A stretch of DNA of 64,000 bases from an uncultured Salinimicrobium sp. (GTDB lineage Bacteria > Bacteroidota > Bacteroidia > Flavobacteriales > Flavobacteriaceae), in NCBI GenBank assembly GCA_946887075.1, contig CAMPKA010000002.1, positions 62,001-126,000 on the forward strand, read 5' to 3'. The stretch's first letter is position 1. Each line of letters starts with the position of its first letter. A model generated the notes under the pieces. The model was not told where the DNA came from. It ran no database searches and was given only the letters and a program-made list of their open reading frames with translations. Made by a program: the position numbers and the translations under genes. Positions 55,062 through 62,793 of the stretch are shown one piece after another.

Positions 55062-56176
55062 TGAAAGTCAAGATAGCAGTGTTGCCTGGAGATGGCATCG
55101 GCCCCGAAATAACCGCTCAGTCGGTCAAGGTTTTGAAGGCATTGGCAGAGGCCTTTGACCATGATTTTCTCTTTGAAGAAGCCAGTGTTGGTGCAGGGGC
55201 AATAGATTTACACGGCACTCCTTTGCCGGAGGCCACCCTGGAGCTGTGCCGGAATGCGGATGCGGTTCTGTTCGGAGCCATCGGGGATCCTAAATACGAT
55301 CAGGACCCGGACGCCAAGGTAAGACCTGAGCAGGGACTCCTTAGGCTGAGAAAGGAATTGGGTCTTTTTGCCAACATCCGGCCCTTAAAGGTTTATAAGC
55401 AGATCCTGGACCGATCCCCGTTACGGAGGGAACGCGTTCTGGGAACGGACCTGGTGATCTACCGGGAACTGACAGGCGGCATCTACTTCGGAGAACACAA
55501 CCTCAGTGAGGACGGCACCCAGGCCACCGACATCTGTACCTATTCGAAAGGCGAAATAGAACGCATTGCTCATCTCGCCTTTAAGGCGGCCCAGAAAAGG
55601 AGAAAAAAGCTTACTCTCGTGGATAAGGCCAATGTCCTGGAGACCTCCCGGCTCTGGAGAAAAACCGTCAGATCGATGGCCGATCAGTATCCAGATGTGA
55701 CGGTGGACTTTCTCTTTGTCGATAATGCTGCCATGCAGCTGATCCTGAATCCCTCCCAGTTCGACGTGATCCTCACGGAGAACATGTTCGGGGATATTCT
55801 CTCGGATGAGGCGAGTATCATAGGAGGGAGTATTGGTTTGTTAGCCTCGGCTTCTATCGGGGATGGGAATTCGCTTTTTGAACCCATTCATGGTTCCTTC
55901 CCCGAAGCAGCCGGAAAAGGTATTGCAAATCCCGTAGCCTCTATCCTGTCTGCAGCCATGCTTCTGGAACATCTTGGACTTAATAAGGAAGCCAGGATGG
56001 TCAGAAGTGCAGTAGGAACGAGCCTGGAAGCCGGAGTATGCACCCGGGACCTGAGCCAAAAAGGACATTTCTTCTCCACGGAGAAAGTAGGAGATTTCAT
56101 CGAAATGCTTGTCTCCGACGGCGACAGGACCAGGAACGATGAAAACATCCAGATGGGGCAGGCGACCATTATCTAG
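55061..56176 (+). CDS. leuB: 3-isopropylmalate dehydrogenase
   Basis: 371 residues. VLPGDGIGPEIT at the start; LRKELGLFANIRP and RELTGGIYFGEH bind substrate; VDNAAMQLILNPSQFDVILTENMFGDILSDEAS, with the catalytic Asp, is split by loops; the C-terminal EPIHGSFPEAAGKGIANP binds NAD. It oxidises and decarboxylates 3-isopropylmalate to 2-oxoisocaproate. Last gene of the leu operon; transamination would follow elsewhere. Confidence 0.95.
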   Translation: MKVKIAVLPGDGIGPEITAQSVKVLKALAEAFDHDFLFEEASVGAGAIDLHGTPLPEATLELCRNADAVLFGAIGDPKYDQDPDAKVRPEQGLLRLRKELGLFANIRPLKVYKQILDRSPLRRERVLGTDLVIYRELTGGIYFGEHNLSEDGTQATDICTYSKGEIERIAHLAFKAAQKRRKKLTLVDKANVLETSRLWRKTVRSMADQYPDVTVDFLFVDNAAMQLILNPSQFDVILTENMFGDILSDEASIIGGSIGLLASASIGDGNSLFEPIHGSFPEAAGKGIANPVASILSAAMLLEHLGLNKEARMVRSAVGTSLEAGVCTRDLSQKGHFFSTEKVGDFIEMLVSDGDRTRNDENIQMGQATII

Positions 56177-56268
56177 AGAAATACCAGAATCCGTTTGTCC
56201 GTTAACGGAAGAGGGAGGGGGAATGCGCATATTTTTCTGTAACTTTAGGCGACATTCAATGAAAAGTT

Positions 56269-56721
56269 ATGGAAAATATACTTGTCGCCATCGATCGTCC
56301 TGAACATGCCAACCAGCTGATCGACCAGGCTGTCAGACTCGCGAAACTTACCCATGGAAAAATCTGGATCATCCATGTGAGTCCTGCTGATCCGGATGAT
56401 TATCTTGCCCGGGAGGCCGGACCCCAGTATGTGTACGACCAGCGTGCAGAGGAGCGAAAAAAGGAAGCTGCCTTTATCGCCCGCTGCGCTGAGGAAATCC
56501 GCAGCGAACATGGCCTTTCGGCAGAAGGACTTCTGGTCACAGGGAGTATCACGGAAACCCTCAGAAAAAAAGTGGAGGAGCACAATATCGATTTGGTGGT
56601 TGCAGGTCATCAGAAAAGGAACCTGCTCTACGACCTGTTTACCACCAACAAGAAAAAGGATCTTATAGATGAACTCAAGGTACCGCTCCTGGCTGTTCCT
56701 TTGTCCAAAAAACATGACTAG
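56269..56721 (+). CDS. Universal stress protein (UspA family)
   Basis: 150 residues, a single Usp domain: MENILVAIDRPEHANQLIDQAVRLAK, a KIWIIHVSPAD strand, and DLVVAGHQ followed by KRNLLYDLFTTN and VPLLAVPL. The AGH-type loop departs from the usual GxxGxxxxxxxxxG ATP motif, so ATP binding is uncertain. Function in starvation or oxidative stress is known only for the family. It lies 92 bp after leuB and shares a terminator with the convergent DoxX gene. Confidence 0.88.
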   Translation: MENILVAIDRPEHANQLIDQAVRLAKLTHGKIWIIHVSPADPDDYLAREAGPQYVYDQRAEERKKEAAFIARCAEEIRSEHGLSAEGLLVTGSITETLRKKVEEHNIDLVVAGHQKRNLLYDLFTTNKKKDLIDELKVPLLAVPLSKKHD

Positions 56722-56785
56722 CTTTCTCCTCAAACTCCTGCTTTATTCTTGAAGAGTCCGGATTGGGATCAGTCTCTAAAAAAGT

Positions 56786-56804
56786 AGCCCGCACAAGGCG
56801 GGCT
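56786..56804. terminator. Bidirectional terminator between uspA-like and doxX-like genes
   Basis: AGCCCGC (56786-56792) and GCGGGCT (56798-56804) form a perfect 7-bp GC stem with a 5-base loop. A T run follows on the plus strand (GGATTTTTTAGG) and on the minus strand (ACTTTTTTAG), so it can end both convergent genes. Confidence 0.82.
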
Positions 56805-56811
56805 GGATTTT

Positions 56812-57249
56812 TTAGGCTTTGGCAGCAATCGGGTGCCGGAGCCTTTTCAGGACCTGGTCAAGGGAATATTTGCCGCTGCCCAATATGAGAAGTGGGACAT
56901 ACAGGAATAGATATAGCAATCCCATCTCCTGCCTGGCAAAAGGGTCCCCGCCATGGATCAGGAAAACAGCAATCAACATGGTAATGATCAGGGGAATGGT
57001 CGCAAACCTGGTTCCAAGACCCACAATGATCAGAATGGAGCAGAAAACTTCTGCAAAAACGGCCAGTCCAAGGGAGAGCGCAGGGCTAAGGCCAAGAACC
57101 CCGGGAAACTGAACTTCCGCAGGATTCAGGAGCATCTCCAGTTTGGGAATTCCATGGGTGAGCATCAGGAACCCCGCCCCGAGCCTTAAGATCAGGGCAG
57201 CAAGGCTAACCTGATTTGAAGTAACACTTGTGTCTTGCATTTTATTCAT
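56812..57249 (-). CDS. DoxX-family membrane protein
   Basis: 145 residues with four hydrophobic segments. The family pattern RLGAGFLMLTHGIPKL is near the start, then an FAEVFCSILIIVGLGTRFATIPLIITM segment. DoxX proteins are small inner-membrane proteins linked to redox stress; the reaction is not established. The gene is downstream of the dioxygenase gene (12 bp) and probably in the same transcript. Confidence 0.86.
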   Translation of the reverse strand: MNKMQDTSVTSNQVSLAALILRLGAGFLMLTHGIPKLEMLLNPAEVQFPGVLGLSPALSLGLAVFAEVFCSILIIVGLGTRFATIPLIITMLIAVFLIHGGDPFARQEMGLLYLFLYVPLLILGSGKYSLDQVLKRLRHPIAAKA

Positions 57250-57261
57250 CTATTAATAAAT

Positions 57262-58095
57262 TTATCCGATTTTTACTGAAGTCATCGTTAAGGAGCCCGC
57301 TACTGCCCTGTCATTGAAAAAGGAAATCGATTCCTCCTTTTCCCTTAGACCCAGGCTGTAGAGCAGCGGGAGATAATGTTCTGGAGTTGGAATGGCCAAT
57401 TTTCCCTCTGGCCCCAGGGATTCATAATGAATCAAAGGTTCCGGATCACCGCGTGAAATAAGCGCTTTGAACCGGTGGTTCATCTCCAAAGTCCAATCAT
57501 ATCCGAACCCTGGTTCCTCTAGCTTGTCCCAGGCCAGCATCCTCAAGTTGTGAACCATGTTTCCGCTTCCTATGATCAATACGCCTTTTTTCCGGAGTTC
57601 TCCCAGTTCCCTGGCCACTTCGAAATGGTCCCTTGAAGATTTAGCCTGATCCAGGCTAAGTTGTAACACCGGAATGTCAGCCTCTGGGAACATATGGCGA
57701 ACAATGGTCCAGGTGCCGTGATCCAGACCCCAGTCATGGTCCTCTTCAATTGATATGGACCTGACAAGGTCAATGGTTTCTCTTGCCAAGGCGGGGCTAC
57801 CTGGAGCAGGGTAATCAACCTCAAAGAGCTCCCGCGGAAAGCCCCCGAAATCATGTATGGTCCTGGGAAAATCCATACTGGTGATCCTGGTTCCCCTTGT
57901 GATCCAGTGAGCTGAGACTACAAGTACCGCTTTCGGGACGGGAATTTCTGTTGCCATGGATTTCCATCGGGCACTGAATTCATTATCCAGGATCCCATTC
58001 ATCGGAGACCCGTGTCCAATAAACAGCACAGGCATGGTAGTCTCCTGCTGTGGCAGGTTCTCTGCTAAACGCTTTAAGGATGCCCCTGTCGCCAT
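57262..58095 (-). CDS. DODA-type extradiol aromatic ring-opening dioxygenase (YgiD-like)
   Basis: 277 residues. Metal-binding His28 in FIGHGSPMN, His63 in VSAHWITRG, a further His in GTWTIVRHMFPEAD and one in TPEHYLPLLY give the class III extradiol pattern. E. coli YgiD opens 4,5-DOPA; others act on catechols. The start at 58095 gives a 20-residue N-terminal extension common in flavobacterial members; the ATG at 58035 is an alternative. A terminator separates it from the upstream YceI gene. Confidence 0.88.
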   Translation of the reverse strand: MATGASLKRLAENLPQQETTMPVLFIGHGSPMNGILDNEFSARWKSMATEIPVPKAVLVVSAHWITRGTRITSMDFPRTIHDFGGFPRELFEVDYPAPGSPALARETIDLVRSISIEEDHDWGLDHGTWTIVRHMFPEADIPVLQLSLDQAKSSRDHFEVARELGELRKKGVLIIGSGNMVHNLRMLAWDKLEEPGFGYDWTLEMNHRFKALISRGDPEPLIHYESLGPEGKLAIPTPEHYLPLLYSLGLREKEESISFFNDRAVAGSLTMTSVKIG

Positions 58096-58112
58096 ATCCG
58101 TTTTTAAAAAGT

Positions 58113-58144
58113 AGCTGCCAAAACCAAAATGTGTTTCGGCAGCT
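58113..58144 (-). terminator. Terminator of the secreted YceI gene
   Basis: AGCTGCC (58113-58119) pairs with GGCAGCT (58138-58144), extended inward by AAAC/GTTT after one mismatch. On the minus strand ACTTTTTAAAAA follows. It begins 14 bp after the yceI stop at 58158. Confidence 0.7.
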
Positions 58145-58157
58145 TCATTGGTTTTTT

Positions 58158-58730
58158 CTATTGCTTTTTGAATTCTCCGTCGACATCTATGGTTACCGCA
58201 TCACTCAGGGCAGCTTCCGGGAATCCGGTACCCAGATTGAAGTCGGAACGCTTTATGGTTCCCGAGATGGCAAATCCTGAGATCAGGTTCCCATTCTGAG
58301 GATTTTCAATGGTCCCACGATACCAGACATCAAGGGTGACTGGTTTGGTCACGCCGTGAAAGCTGAGGTCTCCGGTTACCTTGTACCGATTCTCCCCCAC
58401 CTTTTCTGAAGAGGTGCTTTTAAAGGTCATTTGCGGATACTTTTCCGCATCAAAGAAATCGACATTTCTGAGGTGATTGTCCCTCATTTCGATCCCTGTA
58501 TTAATGGAAGGAACCTCTATGACCATTTCGTACTTGGCGTCGCTGAAGTCCTCCTCTGAAGCCACTATGGTGCCATCAAATTTGTCAAAGCGTCCTTCGA
58601 CCTCCGAAATGCCCATATGGGTGATGCCAAAAGATACCTGGGTATGTGCTGGATCGACCTTCCATGTGGTTTGAGAAAATACGGTGGCACTGAAAAAAGC
58701 GACGAGAATTAAAGAAAATACGTGTTTCAT
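58158..58730 (-). CDS. YceI-family lipid-binding-type protein, exported
   Basis: 190 residues with a signal peptide (about 1-19, ending VFS-Q). The mature part is the YceI lipocalin-like barrel: WKVDPAHTQVSFGITHMGISEVEGRFDKFDG (split by loops), HLRNVDFFDAEKYPQMTFKS and LSFHGVTKPVTLDV. The family binds isoprenoids in its cavity. It is the exported counterpart of the cytoplasmic YceI at 60.0 kb. Confidence 0.93.
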   Translation of the reverse strand: MKHVFSLILVAFFSATVFSQTTWKVDPAHTQVSFGITHMGISEVEGRFDKFDGTIVASEEDFSDAKYEMVIEVPSINTGIEMRDNHLRNVDFFDAEKYPQMTFKSTSSEKVGENRYKVTGDLSFHGVTKPVTLDVWYRGTIENPQNGNLISGFAISGTIKRSDFNLGTGFPEAALSDAVTIDVDGEFKKQ

Positions 58731-58804
58731 GATTCTTATAGTTATTGATTAAAAATTAAAAACTGGTTTTGAAATTGTTGGTTTTGAAATATCCTTTTAC
58801 AGGA

Positions 58805-59506
58805 TTAGTCACAGCTGCCATCCACCGCGCAGGAATCTCCCCCTGAGATTTCAAGGGACGGATGCTGCTTCTGGTGTTCCGCCCAGGCCTTCTCCAGGGT
58901 TTCCAGGAAAGCCTCAGAAGGTTGGGCTCCTGAGATGGCATACCGGTCCTCGAAGACAAAGAAGGGCACGCCCCGTACCCCAGTCTTGCGGGCTTCCAGT
59001 TCATCCTGACGTACTTCCGCTGCAAAGGCTTCGGAGTTCAGGACAAATCGCACCTCCTGGTCCGCGATTCCTGCTTCCCTGGCCACTGCAGCCAGGATTT
59101 CAGGATCGTCGATGTTCTTGCCTTCCTCGAAGTGAGCCCGGAACAAAGCCTCTTCAATCTCGTTCCCGAGGTTTTTTGTCTTTGCCAGCTGAATAAGACG
59201 ATGTGCGTCAAAGGAATTTGCCGGAATCGCATTTTCCAGATCAAAGTTCAAGCCTTCCTCCCTGGCCATCTCGGTGGCACCGGCAAACATTTGCCGGGCC
59301 TGGGCTGGACTTACGCCTTTTGTTCTTACGAAGTAGTCCAGCGTATTTGCCTGGGGGTCCGTCCTCAGGGACGGATCCAGTTGAAAGCTTTTCCAAACGA
59401 CCTCCACCTGGTCCCGATTAGGGAATTGCTCTAGGGCTGTCTCAAATCTTTTTTTGCCGATATAACAGAATGGGCACCTTACATCGGACCAGATTTTAAC
59501 CTCCAT
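58805..59506 (-). CDS. DsbA-family oxidoreductase (FrnE type)
   Basis: 233 residues from the ATG at 59506 (MEVKIWSDVRCPFC). No signal, so it is cytoplasmic. The CxxC pair is Cys11 and Cys14 in RCPFCYIGK, followed by the helical insert; GVRGVPFFVFEDRYAISGAQ is the cis-Pro region. An extra Cys pair near the end (SCAVDGSC) is unusual for FrnE and could bind metal or form a second disulfide. It starts 7 bp after the upstream Rossmann-like gene. Confidence 0.9.
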   Translation of the reverse strand: MEVKIWSDVRCPFCYIGKKRFETALEQFPNRDQVEVVWKSFQLDPSLRTDPQANTLDYFVRTKGVSPAQARQMFAGATEMAREEGLNFDLENAIPANSFDAHRLIQLAKTKNLGNEIEEALFRAHFEEGKNIDDPEILAAVAREAGIADQEVRFVLNSEAFAAEVRQDELEARKTGVRGVPFFVFEDRYAISGAQPSEAFLETLEKAWAEHQKQHPSLEISGGDSCAVDGSCD

Positions 59507-59513
59507 TTTTGTT

Positions 59514-59993
59514 CTACGTTTTGATGTCATAGCCTGTGTTTTCAAATATTCTTTTTACCGCAGCACTTGCGTCAGGATCCTGTCCCGAAAGACAGATCTG
59601 CCTGGCCTGCGGGTCAACCTTAAGTTCCACCACCCTTGCATGGGGTAACAGGTCCTTCAGGGATTCTTCATACTGCGTTTTGTCTTCTGAAATCCTGATG
59701 ACTGGCTTCTGGGTAGCCACAGTCCGGATCTTCTCAAGCAGGGAAGGGGTCAGTTCTGCTGCGGGAGCGACCATGATCATGTCGGCCTCCCAGCAACCCT
59801 CTCTTTCACAGCTGATGAATTCAATCTCGGCTGCACCCCCGGCCATCTCCAGGTGTTCCTTCGCCTGAAGATTTGCCTCCTGTTGCCCTGAAACGACAAG
59901 CAGGCGAAGCTTTTGCCGGGCCAGGGCTTCCAGCAGGATTAAGGCTTCGCCTTCCACTGTTCCAATAACCGCTATTGTCTTCCGCACCATCAT
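59514..59993 (-). CDS. Rossmann-like protein of unknown function
   Basis: 159 residues, starting MMVRKTIAVIGTVEGEALILLEALARQ, a strand-turn-helix like a nucleotide-binding fold, but the GxGxxG loop is replaced by GTVEGE. DADMIMVAPAAEL-like and VVELKVD strands follow, with SGQDPDASAAVKRIFENTGYD near the end, which recalls the F420-dependent NADP reductase family. Probably a truncated relative without clear cofactor binding. Cotranscribed with the FrnE-type gene (7 bp). Confidence 0.6.
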   Translation of the reverse strand: MMVRKTIAVIGTVEGEALILLEALARQKLRLLVVSGQQEANLQAKEHLEMAGGAAEIEFISCEREGCWEADMIMVAPAAELTPSLLEKIRTVATQKPVIRISEDKTQYEESLKDLLPHARVVELKVDPQARQICLSGQDPDASAAVKRIFENTGYDIKT

Positions 59994-60032
59994 TTTTGGT
60001 TTTGAGGCTTCTTCAGTTGGGCTGTCTTTAGA

Positions 60033-60560
60033 CTACCCCTGCTTTACAAATTGTACCTCTGCATTAAGCCTTACCTGGTCGCTCACTACCACACTTCCGG
60101 CTTCGGTGACCGCATCCCATGTCAGACCGAATTCTTTTCGGCTGATTTTTCCACTGACGGTAAGACCGGCTTTTGTCTGTCCGTAAGGATCGACCACGAC
60201 CCCACCGAATTCGACATCCAGGGTGACGGGTTTGGTAATGTCTCTGATGGTCAGCTCCCCCTGGAGTTTGTCATTGTCTATATTGAAGTTCTTGGCCTGG
60301 AACACCATTTCCGGATGTTTCTCAGCCGCAAAGAAATCCTCTGATCTGAGGTGTTCGTCCCGTTGATCGTTGTTTGTGTCAATCGATTTGACATCAGCCT
60401 TGAACTCGATGTTCTGAACATACTGGAATTCATCGCTTTCGGTTTGTGTCTTTCCCTCAAAGACCTTGAATCTTCCTGTGACGGTGGAAATCATAAGGTG
60501 TTTTACCTTAAAGGTTACTTCGCTGTGGGTTGGATCAATCGTCCAGTTCGTAGTTGCCAT
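60033..60560 (-). CDS. YceI-family lipid-binding-type protein, cytoplasmic
   Basis: 175 residues from the ATG at 60560 (MATTNWTIDPTHSEV); the frame is open to 60722 but the earlier part is not YceI-like. No signal peptide. The YceI core is complete: VTFKVKHLMISTVTGRF, HLRSEDFFAAEKHPEMVFQ, GELTIRDITKPVTLDVEFGG, and RKEFGLTWDAVTEAGS. Role unknown beyond possible isoprenoid binding. First of a row of minus-strand redox genes; a Crp/Fnr-type site lies 90 bp upstream. Confidence 0.92.
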   Translation of the reverse strand: MATTNWTIDPTHSEVTFKVKHLMISTVTGRFKVFEGKTQTESDEFQYVQNIEFKADVKSIDTNNDQRDEHLRSEDFFAAEKHPEMVFQAKNFNIDNDKLQGELTIRDITKPVTLDVEFGGVVVDPYGQTKAGLTVSGKISRKEFGLTWDAVTEAGSVVVSDQVRLNAEVQFVKQG

Positions 60561-60649
60561 ATTTTTTAGTTTTAAATGAATATTTATTTTACACTGCAAA
60601 TGTAAGGGCATGTCGGGGCCGTGGGCAATGACATATGATAAGAAATCGA

Positions 60650-60665
60650 TGTGATCTATATCACA
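60650..60665. promoter_or_regulatory. Crp/Fnr-family binding site
   Basis: TGTGATCTATATCACA: TGTGA-N6-TCACA, with TGTGAT and ATCACA arms perfectly complementary. This equals the Crp half-site consensus and is close to Fnr and related regulators. It lies between the divergent yceI (90 bp) and acetyltransferase (82 bp) genes and could serve either. Confidence 0.62.
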
Positions 60666-60746
60666 CTTTCGGGCAGGCCCTTCACAACCCAGACCGAATA
60701 GCGTGTGATTTCGTAACTTCACGGGTACTTATAGCGGCTAAAATCG

Positions 60747-61301
60747 ATGAAGACAGAAAGGGAGAAGATGCTAGCGGGGGAATTGTATGACCCTCTGGAC
60801 AGCCGGCTGGTGAAGGAGCGGGAAAATACGAGATTGCTGCTCCAGGAGCTCAATGCCTCCTGGGAGGACCAGCCTGAAAAAAGAAAAGAGATCCTGAAAA
60901 AGCTCCTTCCGGTTGCAGGGGAGAAAATCTGGATCCAGCCCCCATTTTACTGTGACTATGGCAGCAATATGATCCTGGGGGACGAGGTGTTTTTTAATTT
61001 CAACTGTGTAGTCCTCGATGTGATGAAGGTGGAGATTGGAAGCAAGACCTTGATAGGACCAAATGTGCAGATCTATACAGCAACCCATCCGGTGGATTTT
61101 GAGCAGAGGGCCAAAGGCCTCGAATTCGCCCGGCCAATCGCAATTGGAAGGGATGTCTGGATTGGGGGAAGTGCTGTGATCTGTCCTGGAGTGAGGATAG
61201 GAGACCGCAGCGTAATCGGTGCCGGAAGTGTGGTTACCAGGGATATTCCCGCTGATGTTTTCGCCGCCGGAAACCCCTGCAGGATTATTCGGCAGCTATA
61301 G
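60747..61301 (+). CDS. Maltose/galactoside O-acetyltransferase-like protein
   Basis: 184 residues. The N-terminal KMLAGELYDPLDSRLVKER helix region is the Maa/NodL 'Mac' domain; the rest is a left-handed beta-helix of hexapeptide repeats. The catalytic His is in TATHPVD, and IGRDVWIGGSAVICPGVRIGDRSVIGAG and the final DVFAAGNPCRIIRQL are typical. Uses acetyl-CoA to acetylate sugars; the sugar is not known. It ends 18 bp from the convergent permease gene. Confidence 0.93.
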   Translation: MKTEREKMLAGELYDPLDSRLVKERENTRLLLQELNASWEDQPEKRKEILKKLLPVAGEKIWIQPPFYCDYGSNMILGDEVFFNFNCVVLDVMKVEIGSKTLIGPNVQIYTATHPVDFEQRAKGLEFARPIAIGRDVWIGGSAVICPGVRIGDRSVIGAGSVVTRDIPADVFAAGNPCRIIRQL

Positions 61302-61319
61302 AATTGACCAGGGAATGGC

Positions 61320-62612
61320 CTAGTCCTTTCTTCTTTTGAGAAAGAACCTTTCTCCGACCAGAGTAACTGCAATGATGGCCATCGAAATGAGTATAGTTCG
61401 GAGGTCCGTCCGGATTTTGACCCATATAAACCCCGTAAGCACGATGAAATCCAGCGCAATAGCCGAAATGACAATGCCGCTATGGGCCCGGATTTCCCTC
61501 CTGAGATGTTTCAGTACCCCCACATGGATGATGATGTCCATGACCAGGTAAAAAATGGCCCCCATGGCGGCTATCCCTGTAAGGTCCAGGAAAACGGTTA
61601 GCAGTATAGACAGCACCACAATGTACACCAGCATATGCTGCTGAACCTTCCCCGGCATTCCAAAATGAGAATGGGGAATGAGCTTCATGTTGGTCAGCAT
61701 GGCGGTCATTCTGGAAACGGCAAATACGCTGAAGATGATCCCTGTAATGGTGGCGACGATGGCTATACCAACGGTGAACCATAATCCAAAATTTCCGAAG
61801 AGCGGCCGGGCGGCTTCTGCCAGAGCATAATCTTTTGCTGCAATGATTTCCGCTATGGAAAGATTGGCCCCTACCGCCAGAGCCGTTAAAAAATAAACCA
61901 TTCCACAGATCAGAAGGGAGAGCACTATGGCCCTTCCCACGTTCCTGTGCGGTTTTTCTATTTCACTTCCACTGTTGGTGATCGTAGTGAAGCCCTTGTA
62001 AGCGAGAATAGATAAGGCAAGGGAGGCGATATATTGTGGTGCGCGTTGTTTGGGAGCCTCCCCGGGCAGTGCAGCGCTTATTTCAAAATCTGCAGCCCAC
62101 AGCGCCCCGACCGCGAAGATCAGAATCCCGCCGATCTTTAATGCGGCCGTGGTCATCGCGGTTTTTCCGATGACATCGTTTCCGAGGATATTGATGAAAA
62201 AGGCCACCACCAGAAGCCCCACCCCAAGAGCGGGTACCCAGATCCCACCTGTATTCCCGTCGAAGAGCTGCATGGTATAGGTGCCAAAGGTCCGGGCGAC
62301 CAGGCTCTCGTTGAGAATCATGGAAAAGGCCATCAGCAAGGCGGCAAATGCTGTTATGACCCCTTTCCCGTAAGCCTTTTCCAGAAACATGGCTATTCCC
62401 CCTGCTGAAGGATAGGCGTCGGCCATCTTGATGTAGGAGTAGGCACTAAAACCTGAAATGATACCCCCGATGACGAAGGACAGGGCGAAATACTTGCCAG
62501 ATAGTTCCGCAACCTGGCCTAACAGGGCAAAAATTCCCGCTCCGATCATGACCCCGGTTCCCATGGCTATCGCATTGGGAAGGGACAAGGAATTCTTCTT
62601 GTACTGATTCAT
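61320..62612 (-). CDS. APC-superfamily amino-acid permease
   Basis: 430 residues, about 12 membrane segments. TM1 has the broken-helix GTGVMIGAGIFALLGQVAELSG motif of the APC fold, with GxG(I/V)IFA, and TM3 and TM6 regions with GFTTITNSGSEIEKPHRNVGRAI, where the conserved EIxxPxRN is visible. No ligand can be assigned. It stands alone on the minus strand and its promoter region is divergent from the TonB-dependent receptor. Confidence 0.88.
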   Translation of the reverse strand: MNQYKKNSLSLPNAIAMGTGVMIGAGIFALLGQVAELSGKYFALSFVIGGIISGFSAYSYIKMADAYPSAGGIAMFLEKAYGKGVITAFAALLMAFSMILNESLVARTFGTYTMQLFDGNTGGIWVPALGVGLLVVAFFINILGNDVIGKTAMTTAALKIGGILIFAVGALWAADFEISAALPGEAPKQRAPQYIASLALSILAYKGFTTITNSGSEIEKPHRNVGRAIVLSLLICGMVYFLTALAVGANLSIAEIIAAKDYALAEAARPLFGNFGLWFTVGIAIVATITGIIFSVFAVSRMTAMLTNMKLIPHSHFGMPGKVQQHMLVYIVVLSILLTVFLDLTGIAAMGAIFYLVMDIIIHVGVLKHLRREIRAHSGIVISAIALDFIVLTGFIWVKIRTDLRTILISMAIIAVTLVGERFFLKRRKD

Positions 62613-62741
62613 AATGTTGGTGAGTATTCGAAAATACCGCTAAAACTGGAGAAATGGAAACCTTTTGGCTTAATGTCGGTAGAAACGGAAATTTGGGAAG
62701 AAAGAAATGAGGATTAGCAGGGGGAATTCTCAAAAACCTGT

Positions 62742-62749
62742 TATATTTG
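62742..62749 (+). promoter_or_regulatory. -7 box upstream of the TonB-dependent receptor gene
   Basis: TATATTTG, an exact TAnnTTTG match, 44 bases before the ATG. A -33 TTG is not seen at the proper distance, so the promoter call rests on one element. Confidence 0.42.
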
Positions 62750-62793
62750 CCCTCTATTTTAAATGAGTCTAAATAAAACAAGTGACTTCTGAT

